Positions 15,831-24,321 of a DNA stretch of 64,000 nucleotides are shown here, in pieces. The notes under the pieces were generated by a model. It was not told the DNA's origin. It did not search any database and saw only the letters and a program-made list of their open reading frames with translations. Within the stretch, counting starts at the first letter, position 1; each line of letters opens with the position of its first letter. Source of the stretch: Actinospica sp035493475 (lineage in GTDB: Bacteria > Actinomycetota > Actinomycetes > Streptomycetales > Catenulisporaceae); the NCBI GenBank assembly GCA_035493475.1, contig DATJIF010000095.1:18633-82632 (forward strand), written 5' to 3'. A program made the translations under genes and the position numbers.

Positions 15831-18800
15831 CGGTTGCTCATCTCGGTCAGGGCCAGGCGCCGCAGCGCGCACGAGCGGGCGAGCCTGTTCGTTGTGGCCT
15901 CGAACTCCGGGTCGACGCCGAGAGCGAGCACGTGGTGGTCGTGCAGGAGTGAGCGCAGCACGGTGGACGGATCGCGCTGCGCTGCGAGGACGCGGTGGTA
16001 GCGGGCCAAAGCGTCGTCCCTGATCAGCCAGGTTTGGGCGACAGCCGCACCGCCCGGCGTGGTGGCGAGCTCGCGGTACTGGTTAGACGGGTCGGCCAGG
16101 CGGAGAGTGGTCTCGCGCAGATGGCGGTCCAGCGGGCCGGTTTCCTGCTTGATCGAGTCCTTGAGCAGGCGGCAACCGGTGGCTGGGTCGGGGGCGAAGG
16201 CGGCGGAGAGGGCGGTCATCGACGCGGCGGCCAGTGCCTGAGCCGGGATCGAGGTTGCCTTGGCCATAGCGATCTCCGCGACGGCCGCGGCCGTATCGGT
16301 GGCGAATACGCGCTCTGCCACCCGGAGCGCCGTGTCCTCGCCGTACCGGCCCGGCTGCTCCTGGTAGGAGACGATCGCCATGCGCGAGAGCAGCCCTCGG
16401 GCTTGCAGGTTGTTTCCCCATTGCGCCAGCTGGTCGGCGACGGTGCCGTAGTGGCTCGCGTTGGTTAGTCGGATGCAGAGCGAGATGTGCTGATCGGTGT
16501 CGAGCCGGATCAGATCGCGGTAGCGGCGTGCCCACCAGCGCAGCACGCGGTCATCGCCGAGGCTGGCGATGGCGTTCGGCAGATGCTTAGAGAGGATCTC
16601 GTCGAAGCGGGCCGGATTGCCGATCAGCTCGACGTGGAGCACATCGCCGTGGCCAGCGTTCAGCGCGGAACTCGGTCGCACGAGCCTAGCCGGTGGCCGT
16701 CTTGCTGGAGGGTCGCTGAGGCACAGCGAAACCAGTAGTTGAGCTGGGCGACCAAGCCATCCGTCCACCTCTGGGCCACCGGCTTCTCGGAGCTCAAGCC
16801 GACCTGCGCGGTCGAGGTGCGTGCGCAGGAGGGTGCGATCGATCGGCTCGGAGAGATCGAGCGGCAAGCGCAGTTCGCCGTCGCACAGCACGACGTGATT
16901 GGGCACCCGCCACTGCTCGGCCCAATCCTGTAGACGCTTGTCCCAGTCTGCGGCCCTGTTGTTGCCGAACTCGGTGGGGTCCAGCAGCCAGCGGGCCGGG
17001 GCAAGGATGGTGCGCCGATACCTAATCCGCGGCGTGTAGGGCAGGGTGCGGGCTGCTCCGAAGTTGAACGGCGCGTACACGGCGCTGCGGGCTTCGGAGA
17101 CTTCGGATAGGAACCGGGCCAGCGGAGGCGTGTGAATAGTGGCTTCGAGGGCGTGGGGCGTACGCGTGGTCACGCGTCGGCCGGTGGGCGTGTGGACGAG
17201 GTAGAGCTGATCGGCGTCCGCAGTGACGCCGAGCTCTTCCACTGTTATCGCGCTCGCCGGATCCATACGGCCGAACTCGGAAAGCTGGATCACGTTGGGA
17301 AGCAGTTGGGGGACGCGCACGATGTTCTCGTTATGCAGGCGGCGTGGCGGAAACGAGAGCTGCACTGTCACCGCGTTCGGGGCCTCGGCTTGAAAGGACG
17401 CTGCGAGGCGCTCTCGTTCGTGCTCGTCGAGGAGGTAGGCGAAGCGGCCGGCCATGCTGCTGCCTGATCTGGGCACGGCATCGATCCACAGCTCGAACCG
17501 GCCTCGGTCGATATCGCTGCTCGTGGTCGCGTGCAGGTCAAAGGCCAGCTCGACACGTTGCGGCGGAATCGACTCTCCGCGCTCTGCCGCTGTTAGGGCT
17601 TTGATCGTGGATTCGGTCAGCTCGATCTCGTCCGACCCCTCGCGCTCGGCTCGCTGGATCAGCGCGAGAAGCGCCGCGTCGCGCTCGGTGATCATTCGCC
17701 ATGTCGGCCGGGCTTTGGGGGCACCGAGGTATCCGGCTGGGTATCCGAGGCCGGAGTCTGCGACAAGTTCGCGAACGGGTACGACGGCGCCTGGACCATA
17801 GCGCGCGAGAAAGCGCGCCTGGTAGTTGAGCCATGCCGAGGTGCCGAACGGCTTCGTGCTCAGCCGAACAAGGACGTCTGCGGCGGCAGCCACTTCCTGG
17901 AACACGGCGTCGGGGATCGTGATCCTCGCATCCAGTCGCGTATCGACAGCCATTGGATATCCGGGCTCATCCGGGACGACGGCTCGCATCATCGCCGCGA
18001 TCGTTAGTCGTGCGCGGGTCGCCTCGCTCCCGAACCCAGGCTGCTCGACGGATCCCAGGGCAGCGGCGATCTGCTCGAGCTGAGCCATCAAGGCCTTCAG
18101 GTCTGGCAGTTCGGGGGCGCCAGCGTCGTGCAGGGCATCGAGCAGATGCGTGAAGCCGTCCACGCATGTCATTGGCGCACGCAGGCTCGTCGTCAATACC
18201 TGCTGATCGATCAGGTCGAACAGAAGCCGGTCGATCTTCTCGGCCGCCGTCTTCGAGAACTGCGACCGCAAATTCTCGATGAGCGCGTCGAACCGGACCG
18301 GCCGAACGCATGCTGCGATTGCGGCCTGCACGGGCCTGGTGTTGAGCACCGATAGTTCGAGCACAGGTCCCGGCACCTCCCCACGGTGCGGGCGCCCGGC
18401 TACGATCACGCGGCCATCACGCACGATGAGGCTGCTGTCGGCCGAAATGACCAGGCGGCGACGCAACTGTGCGTGCTGCTCAAGCTGATCGACCAGCGTG
18501 GCGAGCCATTCCGCATCAGCGCGCAGGAACACTCTGTGGTCGGTACCCAGACAGCTTTCCGCGTGCTCGCCCGTCGTCACGGCAGCGATGCCGGCGAACA
18601 GCCCGAACGGCGTCGTTCGCCGCTGCCAGCGCACCAAGTAAGAGATGGCGGAGAAGATCAGGCGACGAAGATCGCGCGCGCTGACCCGAGACGTGTCGGA
18701 GAGCGCTGAGTCGATCTGCGCAGCCAGGGCAGGGCTTGAGATGCCCACTGCTTCACGGAAGATCCCGTGCGCCCATATACGGGCCAGCCACGCGCGGCCG

Positions 18801-18922
18801 TCGCCCGCCAGCGCCTCATCGTCTTCGAGATCGATGTCACGGGGAAGATCGACGTCAGCCGCAAAAGTCGTGGCTCGTACGAGCACCAGATCGGCGGGCC
18901 GGTATCGCGACGGTACGGACAC
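15827..18922 (-). CDS. Lantibiotic dehydratase, LanB glutamylation domain
   Basis: This 1031-aa enzyme transfers glutamate from glutamyl-tRNA to Ser/Thr of the precursor. The N-terminus (SRYRPADLVLVRATTF), the LIFSAISYLVRWQRRTTPFGLFAGIA block and the later LIRLDTDQHISLCIRL are typical of the Lant_dehydr_N family. The elimination domain is encoded separately at 13702-14688. The GTG at 18922 is preceded by GAGGAGAG. It lies 75 bp downstream of the precursor gene, in the same direction, and would need Glu-tRNA and the FxLD leader as substrates. Confidence 0.92.
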   Translation of the reverse strand: MSVPSRYRPADLVLVRATTFAADVDLPRDIDLEDDEALAGDGRAWLARIWAHGIFREAVGISSPALAAQIDSALSDTSRVSARDLRRLIFSAISYLVRWQRRTTPFGLFAGIAAVTTGEHAESCLGTDHRVFLRADAEWLATLVDQLEQHAQLRRRLVISADSSLIVRDGRVIVAGRPHRGEVPGPVLELSVLNTRPVQAAIAACVRPVRFDALIENLRSQFSKTAAEKIDRLLFDLIDQQVLTTSLRAPMTCVDGFTHLLDALHDAGAPELPDLKALMAQLEQIAAALGSVEQPGFGSEATRARLTIAAMMRAVVPDEPGYPMAVDTRLDARITIPDAVFQEVAAAADVLVRLSTKPFGTSAWLNYQARFLARYGPGAVVPVRELVADSGLGYPAGYLGAPKARPTWRMITERDAALLALIQRAEREGSDEIELTESTIKALTAAERGESIPPQRVELAFDLHATTSSDIDRGRFELWIDAVPRSGSSMAGRFAYLLDEHERERLAASFQAEAPNAVTVQLSFPPRRLHNENIVRVPQLLPNVIQLSEFGRMDPASAITVEELGVTADADQLYLVHTPTGRRVTTRTPHALEATIHTPPLARFLSEVSEARSAVYAPFNFGAARTLPYTPRIRYRRTILAPARWLLDPTEFGNNRAADWDKRLQDWAEQWRVPNHVVLCDGELRLPLDLSEPIDRTLLRTHLDRAGRLELREAGGPEVDGWLGRPAQLLVSLCLSDPPARRPPARLVRPSSALNAGHGDVLHVELIGNPARFDEILSKHLPNAIASLGDDRVLRWWARRYRDLIRLDTDQHISLCIRLTNASHYGTVADQLAQWGNNLQARGLLSRMAIVSYQEQPGRYGEDTALRVAERVFATDTAAAVAEIAMAKATSIPAQALAAASMTALSAAFAPDPATGCRLLKDSIKQETGPLDRHLRETTLRLADPSNQYRELATTPGGAAVAQTWLIRDDALARYHRVLAAQRDPSTVLRSLLHDHHVLALGVDPEFEATTNRLARSCALRRLALTEMSNR

Positions 18923-18997
18923 GCTGCATCTCTCCTCGTCAAGCCACGAAAGGGGTGTGCCGTCGGCGTCCAGCGCCGGACGCCGACGGCACAGGGG

Positions 18998-19186
18998 TTA
19001 GGACGGGTCGTTGGAGCTGGTAGAGCACGCACTGTTGGAGCATGTGCTGCCGCAGCCGTCGTCCGTGCTGCACATCAGCACGACGATCGGCGTCGTGGCC
19101 TCGACGACCGTCATGTCGAGTTCGAACTCGTCGTCGCCGACCTCGGTGTCCAGGTCGGGCGCGTCGAGCAGCAGAGCGGGGGACAT
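18998..19186 (-). CDS. FxLD family class I lanthipeptide precursor
   Basis: The 62-aa precursor has an acidic leader containing the defining FELD motif (residues 21-24, within GDDEFELDMTV). The core region starts at about residue 31 and is rich in Ser, Thr and Cys. Four cysteines (39, 45, 49, 54) and many Ser/Thr allow up to four (methyl)lanthionine rings. An Asp-Asp-Gly triplet (42-44) is a plausible site for the PIMT-like methyltransferase. An AAAGGAGA site precedes the ATG. It is 58 bp downstream of the methyltransferase gene. The cleavage point and final structure are unknown. Confidence 0.92.
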   Translation of the reverse strand: MSPALLLDAPDLDTEVGDDEFELDMTVVEATTPIVVLMCSTDDGCGSTCSNSACSTSSNDPS

Positions 19187-19244
19187 CTGGTTCTCCTTTA
19201 CATCGGTGCGTTGTGGTACCTGGCCCGCGCGGGCGAAGTGCGGT

Positions 19245-20483
19245 TCAGCCCGCAGCGGGCCAGGAGATCGTGATCAGGCTGTGGTCCTTCGTGACCACGC
19301 CCGTGCGCTCCGGGAACGCGGAGCGGTCGGTGTTGATTGAGTAGACCCCGAAGGTCGGGGCCGGGCCGTTCCGGGCGATCTCGTCCCATGCCTGGATCTG
19401 CTCGGCCAGTGCCTGTCCGGCTTCCTCGGCGTGCAGGCCGTATGCCAGGGCACCGAACTCAACACCGTCGGCCGCGGGTCGGACCACGAGGTAAGCGAAG
19501 GAGTCATCACGCACCGCGCCGAACGGAAACCAGCTCTCGCCCTCGTCGGCCATCGAGATCCCGTCGTCGGCGGCGATCCTGCAGAACCCGTCGAGGAAGC
19601 TGGCGAACCACAGGTGCAGCGTCGCGAATGAGGTGGAGCGCCCGATCGTGGCGCCGGACCACACCGCCTTGCGCTCGGTGGCCAGCACCTTGTCGAGGAG
19701 GTGCGGGTGCTCCAGTTTGCCGTCGTCGAAGCGGAGCTTGATCGCGCGGCCGTGGCCGTTCGGGAGTTCGTAGACCTTCTCCGCGTGAGCCCCGTCGCCC
19801 TGCATGGCAACGAACCCGGCCACCTGGGCGGAGGTACTGATGAGGCGGTCACCGTCACGGCGGAAGGCGATCGTGCGGGTCACGCCCTTCATACGCAGCG
19901 GCAGCACGATTCGCCCGCCGTCGGCCAACTGCTCCAGCCACGACGGCGCGATCTCCCAGGCGCCGACCGTCACGATGATGCGATCGAAGCGCTCGACATC
20001 GGGCACGCCGTGCTCTGCATCGCCCAGCACGACACGGACGCGAGCGCCGTAGCCCGCCTCAGCGAGAGCGGCCTTGGCTCGGTCGGTGACGTCCTTGTCG
20101 ATGTCCATGCTCACTACGAGCCCGTCCGGGCCTACGACCTCGGCCAGGAGCGCAGCGTTGTAGCCGCCGCTGCCGACCTCCAGCACGCTCATGCCGGACT
20201 CGATCTCGGCCTGCTCGATCATCTGCGCCTGGATGAACGGCGCCGAGACGGACGAGATGACCACGCCGTATTCGTTCTTCTTGGTCGTCACCGCGTCGTC
20301 GGCGTTGTAGACGACCTCCAGGGGCGTGCCCATGGGGGTGAACGTCGCCCGGGGTACCCGTCGGAAGGCGCTCTCCACGGCCGGCGCCGTGATCATGCCG
20401 TCCGCCAGGAGCTTGTCCACGAGCGCGTCGCGGAATGCCGCCTCGCTACCTGCTTCTTCAACCACGTCAACCGCCTGTGTCAC
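19245..20483 (-). CDS. FxLD-system protein-L-isoaspartate methyltransferase-like enzyme
   Basis: This 412-aa enzyme has the PIMT-type SAM-binding core: VVISSVSAPFIQAQMIEQAE, then SGMSVLEVGSGGYNAALLAEV and FDRIIVTVGAWEIAPSWLEQL. A C-terminal domain specific to the FxLD (TIGR04364) group follows. Homologues in lanthipeptide clusters methylate an Asp side chain, leading to aspartimide or isoaspartate (established for related LanS-type enzymes). The GTG at 20483 has a GGGAG site 6 bp upstream and is preferred; an ATG at 20510 is possible. It is cotranscribed with the precursor. Confidence 0.88.
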   Translation of the reverse strand: MTQAVDVVEEAGSEAAFRDALVDKLLADGMITAPAVESAFRRVPRATFTPMGTPLEVVYNADDAVTTKKNEYGVVISSVSAPFIQAQMIEQAEIESGMSVLEVGSGGYNAALLAEVVGPDGLVVSMDIDKDVTDRAKAALAEAGYGARVRVVLGDAEHGVPDVERFDRIIVTVGAWEIAPSWLEQLADGGRIVLPLRMKGVTRTIAFRRDGDRLISTSAQVAGFVAMQGDGAHAEKVYELPNGHGRAIKLRFDDGKLEHPHLLDKVLATERKAVWSGATIGRSTSFATLHLWFASFLDGFCRIAADDGISMADEGESWFPFGAVRDDSFAYLVVRPAADGVEFGALAYGLHAEEAGQALAEQIQAWDEIARNGPAPTFGVYSINTDRSAFPERTGVVTKDHSLITISWPAAG

Positions 20484-21445
20484 GTACGACTCCCTATCGA
20501 TTCCACACATGCTCGATGGTCGTGCTGGTCTCGGCTGTCCATCGGTCCTCGTATTCGGATGCGTCGACCGAGGTGCTTCCGACCGCCCCAGTACAGCGCG
20601 CCCTGCAGACACTCAGAGAGCGGCGCGCAGATGACGGAAGATCCAAAGGCGGCGACGGCGAGGGTGCCGACTGGCCGGGGTCGGCTCGAACGCGGCGACC
20701 CTCTGAAGCACAACGGTGTCGGCCAGCGGAGCGGCGAGTTCGGCCAACTCGCCCAGATGGATGCGTTGGATCTCCGAGCAGGTGAATGCGACGGAGCAAG
20801 GCAGCAGATGGCCACATGTACAGAGCCCATTGCCCGCGTTGAGATGGCCAGCGAGCACTTGATTCGCCGTGTCGACTTGGCGTCGTGCGAACTCCGCCAC
20901 CGCGCGCGGATCGTGAGCTTGTCGCATGATCGGCTCATCTCGTGTGAGGCGTCGGGAGAAGTGCCCGACTCAGCGACGCCGAGTTCCTCGGCCGCAAACG
21001 GTTCGTCTGAAGCGGCGTCGAGATACCGAACGAGGAAGTGGACGGATGTGCTGTCCTGCCCGCTTTCATGGCCCCAGTCCTCCGCCAACTCTCCGACGAG
21101 CAGGAGCCCTCGACCAGACTCGGCGAGGTCGGCGGGATTACCTGCCTTGGGCTTCCACTCGGCCCCGTTGTTCCGAACATGGACGAGCAGGCCCCTGGCG
21201 GTCTCCTCAAGCTCGACCTGCACCCACGTGTCGACACGGTCCGCAGGTGCGCCGTACAGAATCGCGTTCGTGACGATCTCGCTCACCAAGCGTTCGACGT
21301 CTCCTAGGCGGACCGGCGTCCTCCAGTCACGAAGCTTGCCGATCACGTCGTGCCGGCACGTCCGTACGTGACTCGGGTGAGCCTGGAACCGCAGCACTTC
21401 GTGATGGCGGGTTTCGCCGACCTGCTCAACAGATACGAGCGTCAC
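20480..21445 (-). CDS. RsbW-like ATP-binding protein; 3' end probably frameshifted
   Basis: Residues 1-142 form an HATPase_c anti-sigma/serine kinase-like domain (VERLVSEIVTNAILYG as N-box, ESGRGLLLVGELAEDWGHE as G-box), common in actinobacteria and in FxLD clusters. From about residue 171 the frame reads Arg/Ser-rich sequence that overlaps a better coding frame (20613-20927), so the real product probably ends near 20935. A TGA in another frame lies at 20937-20935, just before the ATG of the small gene, which hints at a one-base indel. The GTG at 21445 has GGAGGTGAT upstream. It heads the lanthipeptide transcript. Confidence 0.7.
   Translation of the reverse strand: MTLVSVEQVGETRHHEVLRFQAHPSHVRTCRHDVIGKLRDWRTPVRLGDVERLVSEIVTNAILYGAPADRVDTWVQVELEETARGLLVHVRNNGAEWKPKAGNPADLAESGRGLLLVGELAEDWGHESGQDSTSVHFLVRYLDAASDEPFAAEELGVAESGTSPDASHEMSRSCDKLTIRARWRSSHDAKSTRRIKCSLAISTRAMGSVHVAICCLAPSHSPARRSNASIWASWPNSPLRWPTPLCFRGSPRSSRPRPVGTLAVAAFGSSVICAPLSECLQGALYWGGRKHLGRRIRIRGPMDSRDQHDHRACVESIGSRT
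20613..20927 (-). CDS. Small Cys-motif protein (CTCG...PC)
   Basis: This 104-aa protein has the pattern RRQVDTANQVLAGHLNAGNG followed by LCTCGHLLPCSVAFTCS. The clustered cysteines suggest a small metal site. I recall similar short proteins beside RsbW-like ATPases in actinobacteria; their function is unknown. The ATG at 20927 falls inside the longer ATPase reading frame, but codon use and composition favour this frame. The next gene starts 130 bp downstream. Confidence 0.6.
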   Translation of the reverse strand: MRQAHDPRAVAEFARRQVDTANQVLAGHLNAGNGLCTCGHLLPCSVAFTCSEIQRIHLGELAELAAPLADTVVLQRVAAFEPTPASRHPRRRRLWIFRHLRAAL

Positions 21446-21562
21446 CTGACATCACCTCCAGTACGCATGCAGTGAGTGAGCGCTACGGTGGGTAGCTGAA
21501 CTCTGTGATGCCAGCGTCGTGCGTTCCGGCACATCACCGCCAGAGCACGCGGGTAGCACGTG

Positions 21563-21582
21563 GGTGCCACCGAGGTGTCACC
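21563..21582. promoter_or_regulatory. Tandem GGTGNCACC palindromes in the divergent promoter region
   Basis: GGTGCCACC (21563-21571) and GGTGTCACC (21574-21582) are perfect 9-bp palindromes repeated with an 11-bp period, one DNA turn apart. They lie between the lanthipeptide genes and the XRE-TPR regulator and are probable operators for that regulator. Confidence 0.45.
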
Positions 21583-21656
21583 TTCACTTGAGGGGTGGTC
21601 GCTGGAATCAGCGGGGGAATACCGTCAGCAATGAGCTTGGGAAGGAGGCACTGCGC

Positions 21657-22970
21657 ATGGGCGAGGCAAACCGACTGCGGGAACTGGTTGCAGATAATGA
21701 TTGGACCTACCAGGCGTTTTCCGCTCAGTTCGAGCAGGCTGCGCGCCGTGTCGCAGAGCGCGACAAGGAGCCGCGTCTCGCGCGCGTGTCCGTCTCCGAG
21801 TCCACCTTCCGAAGGTGGACCGCCGGCGCGCTGCGCACGAGCCCGAACGGCGATGTACGCCGTGTCCTAACCGAGCTCTTCGACTGCCCCGCTGACGAGT
21901 TGTTTGCCCCCGCACCAGTAGTCGTGCGGGCACCTGCCCCGGCGGTAGAGGCACCTCGCGTATCGATAAGGGAGAACATTGCCATGGCCGCCCGCAACGC
22001 CCTCCGCTTCACCGCCATGTCGCAGACCGGCACAGACTCCGCCGTGATCGAGGATCTAATGGCCGAGGCCGCCCGTATCGCTGCGCTCTACCCCACCACC
22101 CCGCTCTATGAATTCCTCGGTGATCTGGTCAATCTTCAGGAAGTCACCTATCAGCTGCTCGAATCCCGGCAGCGCATCAAGGTGCAACGCGACTTGCATC
22201 TGATCGCCGCGCTATCCAGCGGCCTGCTGGCTAAGGCCTCGCATGACCAGGCGGACCCGCGTAACGCCATGATCCTGGCCCGCGCCGCGTACGTCTCCGC
22301 CGAGGACGCAGGACACCCTGGCCTCCAGGGATGGATCCGCGGAATCCAAGCGCTCACCGCCTACTGGGCGGGATGGACCCAGCAGGCTGCGGACTTCGCC
22401 GCCCAGGCTCAGAACGAGACGCTGGCCGGGACAGTCACCGCCTGGCTGCCCGCTCTCGAGGCCCGCGCTCACGCCAGCCTCGGCGACCACGACCGGGCGC
22501 ATGCCGCGTTGAAGAAAGCCCAGACCGCGCGGGACCACCTGCATCTGTCCGACCTCGACGAGTTCGGCGGACTACTCACGTTCCCCGCTGCCCAGCAGCT
22601 CTATTACAGGGCCGAGGCCTTGGTCCTCGACGACCCGACCTCTCCCGCCGCGCTTGAAGCAGCCAACCAGGCCGTCACCGCGTACAGCGATCCCGATCAA
22701 GGTCACTGGGCTTTCGGGGACGAGGCCGGCTCGCGCGCCCACCAGGCCGTCGCGCTCATCGCGAGCGAGCACTTCGATGGAGCCGCGGAGAGCCTTGAAC
22801 CCGTCTTCAATTTGCCGACAGCCCAACGCACCCACGGCATCGCCGTATGCGTCCAGCGCGCGAAAGAGGCACTGCCCGCGCCCGCCGCCGGCCAGACTCG
22901 GCTGATCAACCAGCTACGCCGCTCCGCCGAGGAATTCGACCACTCCACCCTTAAAGCCCTGACCAAGTAA
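21657..22970 (+). CDS. XRE-type regulator with TPR-like C-terminal domain
   Basis: This 437-aa protein starts MGEANRLRELVADNDWTYQA. It has an N-terminal DNA-binding region in which SVSESTFRRWTAGALRTSPN is the recognition part, then about 300 residues of TPR-like helices (YQLLESRQRIKVQRDLHLIA, WIRGIQALTAYWAGWTQQAA). This architecture is typical of Streptomyces regulators that sense a small molecule or peptide. AAGGAGG precedes the ATG at 21657; the frame extends to 21519 without support. It is divergent from the lanthipeptide cluster and heads a co-directional run of small enzymes. Confidence 0.82.
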   Translation: MGEANRLRELVADNDWTYQAFSAQFEQAARRVAERDKEPRLARVSVSESTFRRWTAGALRTSPNGDVRRVLTELFDCPADELFAPAPVVVRAPAPAVEAPRVSIRENIAMAARNALRFTAMSQTGTDSAVIEDLMAEAARIAALYPTTPLYEFLGDLVNLQEVTYQLLESRQRIKVQRDLHLIAALSSGLLAKASHDQADPRNAMILARAAYVSAEDAGHPGLQGWIRGIQALTAYWAGWTQQAADFAAQAQNETLAGTVTAWLPALEARAHASLGDHDRAHAALKKAQTARDHLHLSDLDEFGGLLTFPAAQQLYYRAEALVLDDPTSPAALEAANQAVTAYSDPDQGHWAFGDEAGSRAHQAVALIASEHFDGAAESLEPVFNLPTAQRTHGIAVCVQRAKEALPAPAAGQTRLINQLRRSAEEFDHSTLKALTK

Positions 22971-22979
22971 GGTACGGCC

Positions 22980-23570
22980 ATGGCCTACCCCGTCGTTTTG
23001 ATCGGCGCGCGCGTCTCGCTGCGCGAGTTCGCGCCGACGGATCACGCGGACCTTCTCGCGATCTACGGAGACGCTCGTACAACGGAGCACCTATCGTTCG
23101 AGCCGCGCACGGCCGAGCAGATTCACGCGCTCCTCGAACGGATCGCACAGGGCGCCGCCGTGCAGCCCAGGCTCGACTACACGCTGGCCATCACGCTGAA
23201 CGACACTGAAGCGTTGATCGGAACCGGCCGACTCGCCCTTGGCACTCCCGACCAGAACGGACCGAACGCGGGCCTTCGGGCGGACAGCCCTGCCGCTCAA
23301 TTCGGCCTGGCTATCCACGCGCCGTACTGGCACATGGGGTACGGACGCGAAGCGCTAGACCTGCTGATCGACTATGCGTTCAACCGGCTCGATGTTGAGG
23401 AAGTCTGGGGAGCACGAGGCCCGGCCAATGAGGCATCCGCAGCGCTGATGAAGAGTGCTGGCTTCACCGAGACGATCACCATCCCGAACCACATCACCAA
23501 GTACGGCAAACCCAGGGACTCCATCGTCCACGTGCTATGCAAGGAGTCTTGGGAAGAGAAGAACCGCTGA
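22980..23570 (+). CDS. GNAT N-acetyltransferase (RimJ/RimL-like)
   Basis: This 196-aa protein has the Acetyltransf_3 layout: an N-terminal strand (VVLIGARVSLREFAPTDHADL), central AQFGLAIHAPYWHMGYGREALDLLIDYAF with the acetyl-CoA-binding GYG turn, and VWGARGPANEASAALMKSAGF. It would acetylate an amine on a protein, antibiotic or metabolite; the substrate cannot be read. It starts 9 bp after the regulator gene. Confidence 0.85.
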   Translation: MAYPVVLIGARVSLREFAPTDHADLLAIYGDARTTEHLSFEPRTAEQIHALLERIAQGAAVQPRLDYTLAITLNDTEALIGTGRLALGTPDQNGPNAGLRADSPAAQFGLAIHAPYWHMGYGREALDLLIDYAFNRLDVEEVWGARGPANEASAALMKSAGFTETITIPNHITKYGKPRDSIVHVLCKESWEEKNR

Positions 23571-23655
23571 CCGCAATCTTGGTCAGCGGAATCTGCCGCT
23601 GATGAAGTCGGCGTGCATCACTCACAGGTCTCGCGAGCAGAGTGGGAGCCCCCGC

Positions 23656-24186
23656 ATGAGCCGGACTCTGTACGTCATCGTCTGCGGCGCCGGTACAGCC
23701 GGCGACGTCGGCGGTCTGGTCGGCGCCGCAATCGAGCAAGGCTGGGACCCATACGTCGTCCCCACGCCTTCAGGAGCGGACTTCATCGATGCCGCGGAAC
23801 TGGAGAAGCTCACCGGTCACCCGATCCGCAGCAGGTACCGCAAGCCCGGCGAAGCGAGCAAGCTCCCGCACGCTGACGCGGTCATCGTCGCCCCAGCTAC
23901 GTACAACACCATCAACAAGTGGGCGTTCGGCGCGAGTGACACCTTCGCGCTCGGCCTACTCGCGGAGATGACCGGCCTCGGTGTGCCGACCGCGGTGCTT
24001 CCGTTCGTCAACACGGCCCTCGCGGCGAACAACGTCTACAACGAGAGCCTGCATCGGCTGGAGGCTTGCGGCGTCACGGTGCTAACCGACAACGTGGGCA
24101 ACGCGCCACACGCCCCCGGTACCGGAGACCGTGCGCGGTCGCAGTTTCCATGGGCCGCCGCGCTCGACGCGGTGAAGCGGGCATAG
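23656..24186 (+). CDS. Flavoprotein (phosphopantothenoylcysteine decarboxylase / LanD-like family)
   Basis: This 176-aa protein has the HFCD fold: an N-terminal Rossmann strand (LYVIVCGAGTAGDVGG), DAVIVAPATYNTINKWA corresponding to the PASANT flavin motif, and VLPFVNTALAANNVYNESL matching the substrate-clamp region. Family members bind FMN and decarboxylate C-terminal or phosphopantothenoyl cysteine. The local lanthipeptide core does not end in Cys, so AviCys formation is not expected and the substrate is open. The ATG at 23656 was chosen for its family-like N-terminus. Confidence 0.78.
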   Translation: MSRTLYVIVCGAGTAGDVGGLVGAAIEQGWDPYVVPTPSGADFIDAAELEKLTGHPIRSRYRKPGEASKLPHADAVIVAPATYNTINKWAFGASDTFALGLLAEMTGLGVPTAVLPFVNTALAANNVYNESLHRLEACGVTVLTDNVGNAPHAPGTGDRARSQFPWAAALDAVKRA

Positions 24187-24321
24187 ATCTGGGCCGCTAG
24201 CGCAGTAGCTCTACATCGACGACCGCGCTCCAAGATCTCGGGTTGAGTCGGCGATCACTGGACCGAACACACCGAGGGGCGCACTCAGGCTGCACCGTTG
24301 ATCCCAAGGAAGGTTAAGCGT

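Noticed and set aside
23656..24186. Flavoprotein as a LanD making AviCys on the local lanthipeptide
   Set aside because: The precursor ends in ...SNDPS, not in cysteine, so the known LanD reaction has no substrate here.
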